Positions 1-10,886 of a DNA stretch of 64,000 nt are shown here, in pieces. Source of the stretch: Gentiana macrophylla. Taxonomy: Eukaryota; Streptophyta; Magnoliopsida; Gentianales; Gentianaceae. Location of the stretch: positions 620,001 to 684,000 of the forward strand of contig JAOBSW010000762.1 in NCBI GenBank assembly GCA_026214975.1. Reading direction: 5' to 3'. Position 1 is the stretch's first letter, and every line of letters begins with the position of its first letter. The position numbers and the translations under genes were made by a program. A model generated the notes under the pieces. It was not told the origin of the DNA. It did not search any database and saw nothing but the letters and a program-made list of their open reading frames with translations.

Positions 1-267
1 CTCCGTACAATCAAGGTATTAACGACTTTTAATTTTCAAAAATTCTTATGAATAGTTTTTTCATAAGCTATCTGTGAATGATTGTGTAATGTCTCAAAGA
101 ATTCGAGCCGGAATCTGTTTGTGCTGAATCGCCGGGATATCACAAAAACAATGTCAAGTTTCTCCGTACAATCAAGGTATTAACGAATTTTAATTTTCAG
201 AAATTCTTTTGAATAGTTTTTTCATAAGATATCTGTGAATGATTGTGTAATGTCTCAAAGAATTCGA
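1..267 (+). repeat. Tandem duplication, about 161-bp period
   Basis: Bases 1-106 recur at 162-267 with only a few substitutions. Both copies start with ctccgtacaatcaagg and end with ctcaaagaattcga. The 55 bases between them are part of the first unit. The window begins exactly at the first copy, so more units may lie to the left. The repeat sits directly upstream of the ABCF gene fragment, probably in what was an intron or 5' flank. Confidence 0.9.
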
Positions 268-288
268 ACAGAAAAAGCTAGGGTTTGA

Positions 289-647
<359 letters not shown>

Positions 648-1129
648 AAAGGTTGATTTGATTTACTTTGATTTGAATTCCTCAAGTGAGGATGGAAAAG
701 GAAGACTATGAAAAACGTTGGGGAGAAGGAAGGTAAGGAGTGGTTTTCTTCAATGCATTAATTAATAGCAGTATGAGAAATACAGTTGATAATTTTCTGT
801 TTAAAAAAAAAAACAAAGCAATAAAAGAGAAACTTGAAAAACCAGAGAATTTTCAGGGGCCGGCCCGGGGTTCCCTTTTATTTTCATCTCCATTCAAATT
901 TCAAAAAATCTTATGGATATTAACATTGTTTGTTGTTGTTGTTGTTTTTGTATTTAATTTTTTTGAATCTTATGGATTTCATAGCTCTAATGTTTTTTTT
1001 AACCGTCTTTTTTTGTTGTTGCTGTCTCTGAATCATCACCAACTTGCATTTGATTGGATTTGTTTTTTCAATGTTTTATGATTTGAATTTGTTGAATGTA
1101 ATGTATGCCAATGTGTTCTCCTTATTTAG
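648..1129. other. Noncoding; downstream flank of ABCF fragment and intron of kinesin fragment
   Basis: This stretch is T-rich and low in complexity, and ORFs in it are compositional only. The right end has a pyrimidine-rich tract and an AG at 1128-1129 that serves as the acceptor for the kinesin exon. The point where the ABCF flank joins the kinesin intron cannot be seen directly. Confidence 0.5.
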
Positions 1130-1394
1130 GAGAGATGCGACCAAATGTTGGATTACATCAAAAGTCTTAAGGACTGCATTAAGTGGTTTCAACAGCTTGA
1201 AGAAAGCTATGCTTCAGAGCAAGAAAAGCTGAAAGATTTGTTGGAATTTGCAGGGAAGAAATGTAGTGACATAGGTGCGGCTTTGTTAGCTTTTCATATT
1301 CTCTTTTATTGATGTAACTTTTTTTTTATTGCTTTTAACGACCCTAATCTTATCCCTTGAGATTGTAGAGATGTTGATGAAGGGTGTCAAGCAG
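1130..1394 (+). pseudogene. Kinesin-14 (KIN-14, ATK/KAT-like) coiled-coil fragment, two exons
   Basis: Exon 1130-1274 encodes a coiled-coil stretch containing IKSLKDCIKWFQQLEESYA and KLKDLLEFAGKKCSDI, which resembles the stalk of plant C-terminal-motor kinesins of the KIN-14 group. It ends at a GT donor at 1275. After an acceptor AG at 1367-1368 a short exon (1369-1394) continues in phase with EMLMKGVKQ and ends at CAG|GT. Phase is kept across the intron, so this is copied genomic DNA and not a processed transcript. There is no motor domain, and similarity stops after 1394, where the DSBA intron begins. The assignment rests on my memory of the KIN-14 stalk and is moderate. Confidence 0.6.
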
Positions 1395-1616
1395 GTTTGG
1401 ATATATGATATCAATGTTGCCTGTGTATATCAAGATTGGTTGACAGTTTTTTTTGGCTTACAATCCTTATCATTTAATGTTTACTTATAGACCCCTCCTA
1501 TTGTGTCATAAATCATCTAATTGTTATGTATAAGCCCCTGTTATTATGTGATAAATTATTTGATATAGCAATATTTTTTCCAAAAACATTAACACATTTG
1601 CTTCTTTGTTTTGTAG

Positions 1617-2151
1617 TGACTTTCTTTTAGAGTGTGCCAGAAAAGTTGGGGTAAAAGGAGCAGATGAGTTTCTTGTTGATCCAAATAATGGACTTAAGGA
1701 GGTGCCTATATTTCTTAATTTTTATCTTTCGGATCTGAACAGCATTGCGACAACAAAACATGAAGATACATTATGAATAATTTGAATGGTTTATTTTCAC
1801 TTCTTGAATCATGAATCTCGATCCTCAAATCACTAGAGCCTGGTATAGTTTTCGTTTGCAGATTTTCACACGCTTAATGTGACTGACATATTTTCTGTTT
1901 AAACGACTTAAAGATTAACGAAGAGCTTTAGCAATACTCATCTCGAATTTTTAGAGTTCCCTATTACTTTGTACGTTATGTTGTTGACTAAAGATTATTT
2001 GCTGAGTTCATATAATGGGAAAAAAACATTCATAGAAGTCTTATAAAGGTGTCTTCTTTATTTACAGATTAATGGGAAGTACGTGCTAAGTGGCGGACAA
2101 CCCCCTGAAAGCTTTCTGAGGGCATTTGAAACAGCTGCTGCCAATGCCTGA
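1617..2151 (+). pseudogene. DSBA/FrnE-like thioredoxin-fold oxidoreductase, last two exons
   Basis: Exon 1617-1701 encodes FLLECARKVGVKGADEF and VDPNNGLKE, ending at a GT donor. Exon 2068-2151 follows an acceptor AG at 2066-2067 and encodes INGKYVLSGGQPPESFLRAF, then a short Ala-rich tail and a TGA stop at 2149-2151. This matches the C-terminal end of the plant DSBA-family protein related to bacterial FrnE, a thioredoxin-fold oxidoreductase. The GGQPP block is typical of the family. The reading frame is open across the 366-base intron. The catalytic thioredoxin half is absent, so the piece cannot be functional alone. Confidence 0.8.
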
Positions 2152-2470
2152 AGATCAAAAAGAAAAATCTATTGCTATCTCCATGTTTCATTGGCCTTTT
2201 ATGCGCCTGTTTTCTTGCTTAAGAACCAGTGGAGAAGTTGTTATTCAAGTGCCCTTCTATAATCATGTCTCTAGATTTCTGACCGACTGTGTTATTTATG
2301 TGAAGTCCATTGTTAAAGGCACACCAAACCTACCGTTGGGGCATCAGAGTGACATTCAACCTCTTTAAAGTCATTTCTTGATTTTAGATTTGACTTTTCA
2401 GAGTTCAACTGTGCACATTAAGTTGAATCTTTGGTCCCGGCATGGTGCCACAATAGTTTTGGTTTGATGC
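2152..2470. other. 3' flank of DSBA fragment; no gene seen
   Basis: This probably holds the former 3' UTR of the DSBA gene and the start of the ABCG fragment's flank. I see no conserved coding signal. Confidence 0.4.
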
Positions 2471-2474
2471 CTTT

Positions 2475-3098
2475 AACAATGCCCTGATGAAAAGGAACTC
2501 ATTTGTATACCTTTTCAAGATTGTTCAGATTACAATAATGGCCCTGTTTACCTTTACGGTGTTCTTCAGAACTGAAATGAAGCATGGACGGATAGAAGAC
2601 GGAAGTAAATTTTACGGGGCGTTATTCTTTAGTCTATTAAACGTGATGTTCAATGGGATGGCTGAGCTTGCAATGACGATTTTCAGGCTCCCTGTGTTCT
2701 TTAAACAGGGAGATTCTCTGTTTTATCCTGCATGGGCCTTTGCTCTTCCAATATGGCTTCTAAGAATTCCTGTCTCGGTGCTCGATTCATTGATATGGAT
2801 TATTCTGACATTTTACACAATTGGTTTTGCACCTTCAGCTAGCCGGTAAGTCATTGAATTGATCCAACTAATGCTATGAATTTTGGTTTTTCCTAGAATG
2901 AACAATGACCAATATGGTATTTTGCACTTTGATTCAGGTTCTTCATGCAATTTCTTGCATATGTGGGTATACATCAGATGGCATTAGGCCTATTTCGGTT
3001 TGTTGCAGCAGTTGGACGAACACTAGTTGTTGCAAACACACTCGGCACCTTCACATTGTTGTTAGTTTTCGTTCTTGAAGGATTTATCATTGCTAAAA
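2475..3098 (+). pseudogene. PDR-type ABCG transporter, transmembrane-domain fragment (two exons)
   Basis: Exon up to 2845 encodes part of the first transmembrane domain of a full-size pleiotropic-drug-resistance ABCG exporter. It includes LMKRNSFVYLFKIVQITIM, the loop around TVFFRTEMKHG, and FNGMAELAMTIFRLPVFFKQ. Hydrophobic helices continue through WIILTFYTIGFAPSASR. After an intron (GT at 2846, AG at 2936-2937) the second exon (2938-3098) encodes FFMQFLAYVGIHQMALGLF and GRTLVVANTLGTFTLLLVF, ending near a GT donor. Such proteins are plasma-membrane exporters of about 1,400 residues; only about 175 residues are here. Both nucleotide-binding domains are missing. Within 15 bases of the last donor the sequence changes into subtilase. 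Confidence 0.9.
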
Positions 3099-3112
3099 GT
3101 AAGCATATTTAA

Positions 3113-3308
3113 GCTGCTTTTGATGATGCAGTTAGAGATGGGGTTCATATCCTTTCTCTTTCTTTAGGCCCAAATGCTCCACAGGGTGATTATTTCAGTG
3201 ATGCCATTTCTATTGGTTCATATCATGCTGTTAATAAAGGAATAGTTGTAGTTGCTTCTGTTGGTAAGGAAGTAACCAGTGGTTCTGCTACCAATCTTGC
3301 TCCTTGGT
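3113..3308 (+). pseudogene. Subtilase (S8A, SBT family) fragment, downstream half
   Basis: The frame starting at 3113 encodes AAFDDAVRDGVHILSLSLGP followed by QGDYFSDAISIGSYHAV and SATNLAPW, the part of a plant subtilisin-like protease just after the catalytic His region. Subtilases are secreted serine proteases. The glycine-rich block expected around VGNEG reads VGKEV, and the catalytic Ser region is absent. Coding similarity ends at 3308 in T-rich DNA. The first 55 bases repeat almost exactly the end of the second subtilase fragment (4499-4553), although this piece lies upstream of it. Confidence 0.85.
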
Positions 3309-3512
3309 TATTATTATTTTTTTCCTTTTTGAAATGATTTTTTTCTTTCTTCAATATGACTGTAGTCTCTTGATATTCAATAGAACACGTTATGTCCGTA
3401 AAGGGGAATCACTTTTTTCTTTTTCCAATCAACTTTCTTTCTATTTTCTATTTTCTTTTCTGGGTTGTTGTTCAATGGTTTTGATATGAACGGATGGTGG
3501 TGTTTGATGCAG
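3309..3512. other. T-rich joint between the two subtilase halves
   Basis: This is a pyrimidine-rich segment without coding signal, ending in an AG acceptor at 3511-3512. Its right part is probably the intron that precedes the subtilase prodomain exon. The join with the end of the downstream half lies somewhere inside. Confidence 0.5.
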
Positions 3513-4553
3513 TGAGGAATAAGCCAAGGCTGCTCACGTGTATAGTTACATACATGGATTCAGAGGATTTGCTGCCATGTTTACAATTCAACAAGCTTCT
3601 GAAATTGCCAGTATGCCCCTCTCATTATCACTCTTATTTTTCACTTGGGGGTCTTCTGCCAGAACCTAATGATGGTGGTGTATGTATCAAACTGTAGATA
3701 ATGAAAGCTAAAAAGAATATGCTCCATTAATAAGATTGAATAATGACAAATACACACAACAAATATCTAACAAATGAAAAATGTGTGATTACGATGCTTC
3801 ATGTAGACATTATTTATATATTTAGTGTTGTAATATCATATAGTATATGACAATGTTGATTTTTTTTGTATTTGTTTTGGGGGGTGGTCAAACAAAAAAC
3901 AGAGCATCCAGAGGTGGTGTCAGTATTTCCCAATTCAAAGAGTCTGCACACAACTCATTCATGGGATTTCATGGTTCTCAATGATGAAGAAACTATGGAA
4001 ATCCCTGGTTATTCAACATTATAGCTTGGATTTTGACATTATGGTACAGGGATTTGGCCTGAATCTCCAATTTTTAGTGATTACGGCATGCCTCCGGTAC
4101 CGGCAGGATGGAAAGGAGTTTGCCAATCAGGAGAATCATTCAATGCTTCATCATGCAATAGGTTTGCACTAATCTTCCATTAATTGCAAATTTAGGTAAT
4201 TCTTTACAAGTCAGGGCCTCAAAATCATCTTCTTTTGTGTAGGAAACTAATAGGGGCAAGATACTATTCGAGTGGTTACGAAGCCGAACAAGAATCAGGG
4301 AAGCCCATATCCTTCAAATCCCTAAGAGACAATTTAGGCCATGGCAGCCACACAGCTTCAATCCCTGCCGGTCGTTACGTGGAGAATATGAACTATCAAC
4401 GACTAGGGGCTGGAGGAGCTAGAGGCGGAGCACCAATGGCGAGGATCGTGTCATACAAGACGTGTTGGAGCTCCGATTGCTATGATGCCGATATTCTAGC
4501 TGCTTTTGATGATGCAGTTACAGATGGGGTTCATATCCTTTCTCTTTCTTTAG
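3513..4553 (+). pseudogene. Subtilase (S8A, SBT family) fragment, upstream half
   Basis: Three exons are visible. Exon 3513-3610 encodes part of the inhibitor I9 prodomain (HVYSYIHGFRGFAAMFT) but has an in-frame TAA at 3520-3522. Exon 3903-4161 continues with EVVSVFPNSKSLHTTHSWDF and the block [20 protein letters not shown]. Just before it, the segment that should carry the catalytic Asp is disrupted by a short insertion, so the frame is lost at about 4030-4055. Exon 4243-4553 encodes KLIGARYYSSGYEA, the catalytic His motif GHGSHTAS, and GGARGGAPMARIVSYKTCW, ending in DDAVTDGVHILSLSL. Similarity stops abruptly at 4553. Introns are conventional. The gene copy is nonfunctional. Confidence 0.9.
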
Positions 4554-4650
4554 TTTATTTAAACACAACATTTTTTCATAACATATTATTTTTCTTCGAT
4601 GTTTATTTTTTAAATTTAACGTTCTCCGTGCATTGCACGTGTTTCATACT
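4554..4650 (+). mobile_element. Helitron-like 3' terminal region
   Basis: Right after the subtilase break comes about 70 bases of AT-rich DNA. Then follows a palindrome CGTGCA-T-TGCACG at 4627-4639 and a short tail ending near catactat at 4650. Plant Helitrons end in a GC-rich hairpin about 10 bases before a CTRR terminus. The same hairpin family occurs at 6518 and 15349 with better termini. Here the CTRR tetranucleotide has decayed (ctat), so the exact end is uncertain. The fragments at 298-4553 would be cargo of this element; its 5' TC end was not found and may lie left of the window. Confidence 0.5.
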
Positions 4651-4665
4651 ATCTTATATCTTATA

Positions 4666-5519
4666 TTATATTTTCAATCGAAAAACCGTCAATTTAACCC
4701 GTATTTTCCAATTGACCCGACCCAAACCCGCATATTAACATATAAAAAGACATCTTCTAACCCACGCCTGGGAAATTAATAAATATAGGATAAAAAAATT
4801 TAATAAAACCACCTTCTACACATCACACCAACGTTTGGACGTTTGGGAATTGGGAGTATAGTAAAAAAGAAAACAACAAAAAAAAACTACACATTAAAAC
4901 TACCTTTCATTATCCTCAAAAAAAAAAAAAAAAACTACCTTTCACGTACCCACATCCTCCACCTTTCCTCACATATAACTCCCTTGCACGTCTGCCAAGT
5001 AATTAATCCCCATTTAATCTCATCTTCCCCATTATTTCTCAGCAGTAATTATTCCCCATTAATCCCCTTTCCCCCATTAATTCTGTGCACAATTTATTCC
5101 CTTTGTTCTCATCAGCATTCATTCCCCCTGCAGCAACCCTCAGCCGCGTCAATTTCAACGCATACACTCCTACAACACTACCAAAGTAAAATCAAAGTTA
5201 GTAAAATTCATAATTGCATCTTTTATATTCACTGAATAAGTTTTATTTTCGAAGTTTCATATTTCCAGAGTATAAGAGTTTTGGTGTTTGTTATTGTACC
5301 TTATATCCTAATAAGTGTGTTTCCACCTATTTTGCAGATTGTATGTGCGTGTTCCTATTTGGTAGATTGACCAAATTCATTCATAACTCATTCATTTGCA
5401 GTATATAGTCCAGGTACCTCTACTCTCTACACCAATAGTTGCATAATTATAAAGTCATATAGTTACATGTTTTTTCAGTCCTAGCAAGTAAGGTTAACAA
5501 GTGGTACCATATATTATTT

Positions 5520-5522
<3 letters not shown>
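4666..5522. other. Noncoding, pyrimidine-rich
   Basis: The right part (about 4960-5170) is rich in C and T and looks like a plant 5' leader, but no convincing start codon or exon follows. The segment 4692-4733 includes gacccgacccaaacccg, which recurs downstream of the second Helitron-like terminus (6580-6604). Confidence 0.4.

Positions 5523-5581
<59 letters not shown>
5523..5581. repeat. (AT)n microsatellite
   Basis: This is an uninterrupted AT dinucleotide repeat of about 59 bases. ORFs across it are artefacts. Confidence 0.97.
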
Positions 5582-5582
<1 letters not shown>

Positions 5583-6517
5583 CGAACATATGTCCAGATA
5601 CATACAACACACAGAAGGGATATGTCCATTAAAAAATTAGTTTACAGAGACTCTTTAGATAAATTGGTCATTTATCACATCATTTAACAACACAAAAATT
5701 ATACTGAAACATTAGGAGTTATGTTTTGAGATTTCATAAATTCCTGAACCAATATAAATTCAATAACTTACACCATTAAATACTACATTTGTCATTTTAG
5801 CTTGCAGTAAAAAATTTACAAAAAATTTAACACTTCTAATATGCATTAATACAATTTTCGGATAAAACAAACTTGACCAACAGATCAATTAGTCCTCTAA
5901 CCAAAACGGAGACATCATGCACTTAGCAAGAATGTCAACTACATGTTATTATTGCAGGCAACTCAGATTAACAAAACATATATATCAAGATTTTGATTAG
6001 TCACAAAATTGTACAGATTAAGCTTAATCGAATGTACTGATTCAGATACAAAATCAAGCACGGATATTTTAGATCTAAACTTTTATGACACTACCTAATA
6101 ACACCGTTGTTTAATTTGTCTTAGGTGATCATTTTTCAGTCTATTAACCTTAAGGCTGGAGTTTCATATCAGTGCAACATGGCAGTATCTTTACGATGTA
6201 GGGGATCGAAGAGGAAATACCATAAATTGGTATCACAGTCATGGACAACCACCATCATTTTTTCTAAATGATAAGAGGAACATCGATCACATTGAATGAC
6301 AATTGGGTTTAAAACCCAAAAGAACATTATTGAGATAGATACGCTTGATGTATTTTTTTGTATGAATTTGAATAGTGGGTGTCGTACGTGTAACGTGTTG
6401 CAAATTAAATCAATGTAATAGTACATCTTACATTTTCGATCTTCATTTTTTTCTTCATCTCAATAATAGATTGATCCTTTTTTAATGAAATTTTAAGTCG
6501 TATTTAATTTACACCAT
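5582..6517. other. Noncoding; body of a possible nonautonomous Helitron
   Basis: The segment is AT-rich, with no exon I can recognise on either strand. It leads into the Helitron-like terminus at 6518-6545 and may be the interior of that element. Confidence 0.35.
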
Positions 6518-6545
6518 CCCGTGTATTGCACGGGTTTTTGACTAG
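6518..6545 (+). mobile_element. Helitron 3' terminus (hairpin plus CTAG)
   Basis: An imperfect palindrome, cccgtgta-t-tgcacggg, spans 6518-6534 (one mismatched pair). It is followed by tttttga and CTAG at 6542-6545, then a T. A hairpin, a short spacer, CTAG and then a host T is the canonical plant Helitron 3' end, since these elements insert between A and T. The 5' end was not identified, so the element's length is unknown. Confidence 0.7.
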
Positions 6546-7074
6546 TAAATAATATATACACGAAGCAATTTAGCCCGTTCCCCTCAATTACCCGACCCAA
6601 ACCCGGTTAGAAAATAAATAATGTTAATAAAAAAACAAAACCCAGCCGATTTTAAAAAAAAAAAAAAAAAAAAAAACCTGCCGATTTAAACAAACAAACA
6701 GATAAAGATGCCGATTTAAAAAATAAAAAAAAAACTGCCGATAATCACGCAGATCTGATTGCTTTGAGTTTGTTCCGGAGATATCGCAGAGCAACAAATC
6801 AAGATCGTCCCTTACCTGTTTCACCTATACAATCCAATCCTCCCTAACCACTTCATTTTACCTCAAATTTCAAATCTATTATTAAGCCTTTCAGGATATA
6901 ATTCCAACAAATCTCCAGTTCTCTTCATGGGCTTCATCGATTTGCATTTTAGGGTATGGATGAGCCTTTACGATTTATTTTTGGGTGTTTTCTCCTACTC
7001 ATGAGTTTTAATATTTTTGTTTGGTTTATTCTAATTGTTTTTTATAGACTCCGATTTCTTTTACATTTCTCTTC
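6546..7074. other. Noncoding flank of the gypsy insertion
   Basis: It holds a poly-A/T tract near 6650-6680 and a possible exon-like stretch near 6755-6815 that I could not assign. The last five bases (tcttc, 7070-7074) are the left target duplication of the gypsy element. Confidence 0.4.
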
Positions 7075-7403
7075 TGTCATGAAATGAGTCCTTTTTTATT
7101 TAAATAATTATGCTAGTTATTACTTTTCCTTTTATGCCCCTGTTGACCGTTGTTGAGTCTTAGGCCTTATCTCGTTCTCTTTCCTGTTTGTTAAGAAGGG
7201 TTGTTAGCTGTTAGCATCAAGGGAGTATAAGGTGTATGATGGAGGGAGTGTTGGAACAGCTTATGAGATGTTTAATCATTTTCTTCCTGCTTAATATAAT
7301 TTCTTCACCTTCACCTCCAAGATTCTCCGTTCTTCTCTACCCTTTCTGTGTTTTACTGCAATTTTGGCATTTAATTCTCAGTTATATTCCCAATTTCCTG
7401 ACA
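7075..7403 (+). repeat. 5' LTR of the gypsy chromovirus
   Basis: It is 329 bases with TG...CA ends. It differs from the right LTR by a few substitutions and small indels (for example a clustered change near aacagcttatgag), so the insertion is fairly recent but not new. Confidence 0.95.
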
Positions 7404-7405
7404 TT

Positions 7406-7416
7406 TGGTATCAGAG
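7406..7416 (+). promoter_or_regulatory. Primer-binding site (tRNA-iMet type)
   Basis: TGGTATCAGAG follows the LTR end by two bases and would prime minus-strand DNA synthesis. Confidence 0.85.
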
Positions 7417-7441
7417 AAGTGACCCTCCGACCTGTGAGAGC

Positions 7442-8911
7442 AATGGCCGACGGAACACGGTCCAAAGCCACCGTGGAAGAGCAATTGAAGCTTCAGCAGC
7501 GCAGCATCGATGAATTCAAAGGGGTTGCAGATTCATTTGCCCGTTACAAAGATGAATCAAACAAGCGCGTTTCGATGACATAGTTCGAGATCTTAGTTTG
7601 GATTATCGAAGAGGTAAGAAAGCTAAACACCCGTAAATCGGTTGTTTCGCTCCTATTTTGCCCACTCCTGGTATGCATTCCGGCTCACTTCACCCGCCTA
7701 GTAACCAGAGCTCAAATTTAGCACACGTAAGGAAGGATATTAACCATAGAATGCCTAAGTTAGATTTGCCAACCTTCGATGGTACCGGTCCTAAGGAATG
7801 GATTCGGAAATGTGAGGAATACTTTGATGTAAACGAAATAGAAGGAGGACGGATGGTCAAGATTGCAGTGATCTATTTGCGGGGAGCTGCAGATCTGTGG
7901 TATGGTGGGTGGAAACTCAGGCATCCAGTGGTTAAATGGGAGGAGTTCAGTACTGCCTTGTGTAGAAGGTTCACAGTGCAGATACTCAGCGATTTGGTTG
8001 GGGAATTTAGAGATCTTAAGCAGACTAGTACAGTTGAGGCATATCAGAGGAGATTTGAAGAACTCATGATTTATGTGGCTCAACAAAACCCGGATCTATC
8101 TGAAAAATTTTACATTGATTGCTTCATTGGGGGTCTTGTTGACGAAATTAAGGGAATGGTAAGGATCCATGACCCTTCTACCCTTGAGAGGGCTTTACAA
8201 GTGGCTAGAGCTCATGAATCTATGGTTGGAAATTTTGTCACCAAAACTAAGACAGTCAGCAAATTGGTTCAGGCACCAACAGTGGCATCTAACTCCAGAT
8301 ACTCACCCTTTCCCAGCAAACAAATAGAAAAGGCCAAGGAATTGGCTATACCAACACAAAGGGTTATTACCCCAACTCAGTTACAGGACAAGAAGGCCAA
8401 GGGCCTATGTTTCAGATGTGATGAAAAGTTTGTCCCAGGTCACAAATGCAAGAATCAACAACTGCACTTTATGCTAGCTGATGAAGAAGAAGTGTATGGG
8501 GAAATAGTTACTGAAGTTGACCCTTCATTGGCAAGAATATCCGTGGAGGAGCCCCATGAAAATTCACAGCTGTCATTTAGCTCCATGACAGGCCAGCTCA
8601 CTTCTAGCACTATTAGGATACAAGGCATCCTGAAAAAGAAGTCCATCAGCATCCTGATAGACAGTGGAAGTTCCCACACTTTCCTTGACAACTCTATTGC
8701 TAGTGAGTTGAATTGTGTAGTTGAGGCCACCAAGCCTATGATAGTCACTATTGCAGATGGGACTAAAATGGTGAGTGATATGGTGTGTCCCAACCTCCCT
8801 GGATTATGCAAAGGTACAAGTTCCATCATGATGTCGATGATCAAATTGGGAGGGTGTGATATGGTTTCAGGTGTTGATTGGATGAAGTTACAAGGCCCTA
8901 TGACCCCTTGA
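7442..8911 (+). pseudogene. Gypsy gag and aspartic protease, frameshifted
   Basis: The frame opens at ATG 7442 (MADGTRSKATVEEQ) and breaks at the TAG at 7580-7582 through what looks like a one-base insertion. It resumes in a long frame to 8911. That frame holds the retrotransposon gag domain (LPTFDGTGPKEWIRKCEEYF; FTVQILSDLVGEFRDLKQTS), a CCHC-type zinc knuckle in slightly altered form (CFRCDEKFVPGHKC), and the aspartic protease active site ILIDSGSSHTFLD. Gag packages the RNA and the protease cleaves the polyprotein. A stop at 8909-8911 cuts the protein in the linker before reverse transcriptase. Confidence 0.9.
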
Positions 8912-8993
8912 CTTTAATAAAATGCAGATGTCTTTCCGTAAAGAAGGTCTTTGAAATTGTGTTGTTAGGCGGTGGAAACAAAGACAACCGAAA

Positions 8994-10811
8994 TTGATCG
9001 GTAGAGCAGATTTTAAGAAAAAGTTCAAGAGGGGAGCCCATGGCCTGTTTGGCTGCCTTAGCAGAATGGAAGTGTCTAATCTGAATACTTTATCTAGCCA
9101 TCCACCAGAGATTGAAACCTTGTTGCAGCAGTATAAGGTAGTGTTTGCAGAACCTACAGGATTACCACCAAAAAGACAATTGGAGCACAACATAACACTG
9201 AAGGAAGGGGCAGAACCCTTTAAACAAAGACCATACAAATATCCTCATCAACAAAAAACAGAGATTGAACAGCTAATATCTCAGATGATTCAGCAAGGGA
9301 TTATTCAAGACAGCAATAGCCCTTTTGCCTCCCCAATGTTATTGGTAAGGAAGAAGGATGGCTCTTGGAGGATGTGCATTGATTATAGGAAGCTTAATGA
9401 CTGACCATTAAGGATAGGTATCCAATACCAATTATTGATGACCTATTAGATGAGTTGGGAGGGCACAATGGTTCACTAAAAGTGGACTTAAGATCCGGTT
9501 TCCATCGGATCGAGGATGAAGGAGACAGATATATACACAAAGCGCTTTTGTGACACACAATGAGTCATTATGAATTCAGGGTCATGCCCTTTGGGCTTAC
9601 CAATGCTCCAGCAACTTTTCAAAAGGCTATGAACACTTTGCTACAGCCTTATTTGAGAAAATTTGCACTGGTATTCTTTGATGACATTTTGATATATAGT
9701 CCTGACCTACCATCTCATGTGGAGCATCTGAGATTAGTACTGGAGCTGCTCAAGGAACACAAGTTTTATGCAAAGCCAAGCAAGTGTTCTTTTGATCAAA
9801 GACAGATCCAATATTTGGGACATGTGATTCAGAATGGTGAGGTACAAGCAGATGGTGAAAAGATCAAAGCGATTGCAAGAATGGCCTATACCACCAATAT
9901 CACGAATTAAGAGCCTTCTTGGGCACGACCGGTTTTTACCGAAGGTTTGTGAAAGGTATGGAGCAATTGCTAGGCCTCTAACAGACTTGCTAAAGAAGGA
10001 TAACTTCCACTGGAACATAGAAGCTGAAACAGCCTTTGAGGAGCTCAAAAGAAGCTTGTGTAAGTCACCTGTATTGGCCTTACCTAACTTCTCTCTTCCC
10101 TTTTGTGTTGAGACGGATGCCTGTAGTAAAGGAATTGGAGCTGTACTCCAGCAACAGGGAAGACCTATAGCCTATCTAAGTAAAGCATTTAATTCTAAGG
10201 AATTGGGACTTTCCATTTATGAGAAGGAATTGCTAGGAGTAATTTTAGCAGTCAGCAAGTGGAAGCACTATTTGCAAGGGAGGGGGTTTGTTATCAAAAC
10301 CGATCAACAGAGCCTCAAGTACCTATTGGATCAAAAAGCTACCACAGCTCTACAACAGAAAGGTGTATCTAAATTACTGGGGATGGACTTCACCATTGAG
10401 TATAAGAAGGGAAAGGACAATGTCGTTGCAGATGCTCTTTCTAGGCAACCACACGGTGAGGGTACCTCATGGTCTATTACAGCTGTAGTTCCTACCTGGA
10501 TGGAGCAAGTGGTGGGAAGTTATGAGGGTGACACATGGGCCACAGACAGGATTAGTGCATTATTAGTAGATCCTCAGTCATGGCCGGATTTTTCCTTGCA
10601 CCAGGGAGTTTTGAAATTCAAAGGAAAAATCTATGTAGGGTTGAATGGCGATCTGAGAAGTCAATTATTGCACCAACTACACATGGGGCCAATAGGAGGG
10701 CACTCTGGGATCAATGCTTGCTATAAAAGGTTGAGTGGTCTGTTTTATTGGCCAGGGATGAGGGTTGATGTACAGAAATTGGTGAATGAATGCCTAACCT
10801 GCCAACAATGA
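8994..10811 (+). pseudogene. Gypsy reverse transcriptase, RNase H and integrase N-terminus, frameshifted
   Basis: The first segment (to 9404) ends in the conserved RT block [17 protein letters not shown], where a one-base deletion creates a TGA. Further RT motifs follow in other frames: YEFRVMPFGLTNAPATFQ near 9570 and the catalytic FFDDILIYS near 9680. RNase H is visible from about 10090 (VETDACSKGIGAVLQQQGRP), then VVADALSRQP, and the HHCC zinc region of integrase (HMGPIGGHSG, FYWPGMR, CLTCQQ). A TGA at 10809-10811 follows the second Cys pair. At least three frame breaks lie in this span. Confidence 0.92.
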
Positions 10812-10886
10812 AAGGATTCTCATGAGGCTTATCTTGGACTACTCCACCCCTTACAAATTCCAACCCAGGCTTGGCAAAGCATTAGC

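Noticed and set aside
1617..2151. DSBA/FrnE segment as bacterial contamination or recent bacterial transfer
   Set aside because: It has a conventional intron with kept phase and lies among other plant exons; plants have their own DSBA-family gene.
5447..5629. Minus-strand ORF rich in alternating Tyr-Ile
   Set aside because: It is just translation of the AT microsatellite; the same holds for ORFs at 17113-17526 and the first 49 codons before 28353.
7406..7416. tRNA gene fragments at tggtatcagag sites (7406, 36723, 50413, 54333)
   Set aside because: They are primer-binding sites directly after LTR ends; no cloverleaf can be formed around them.
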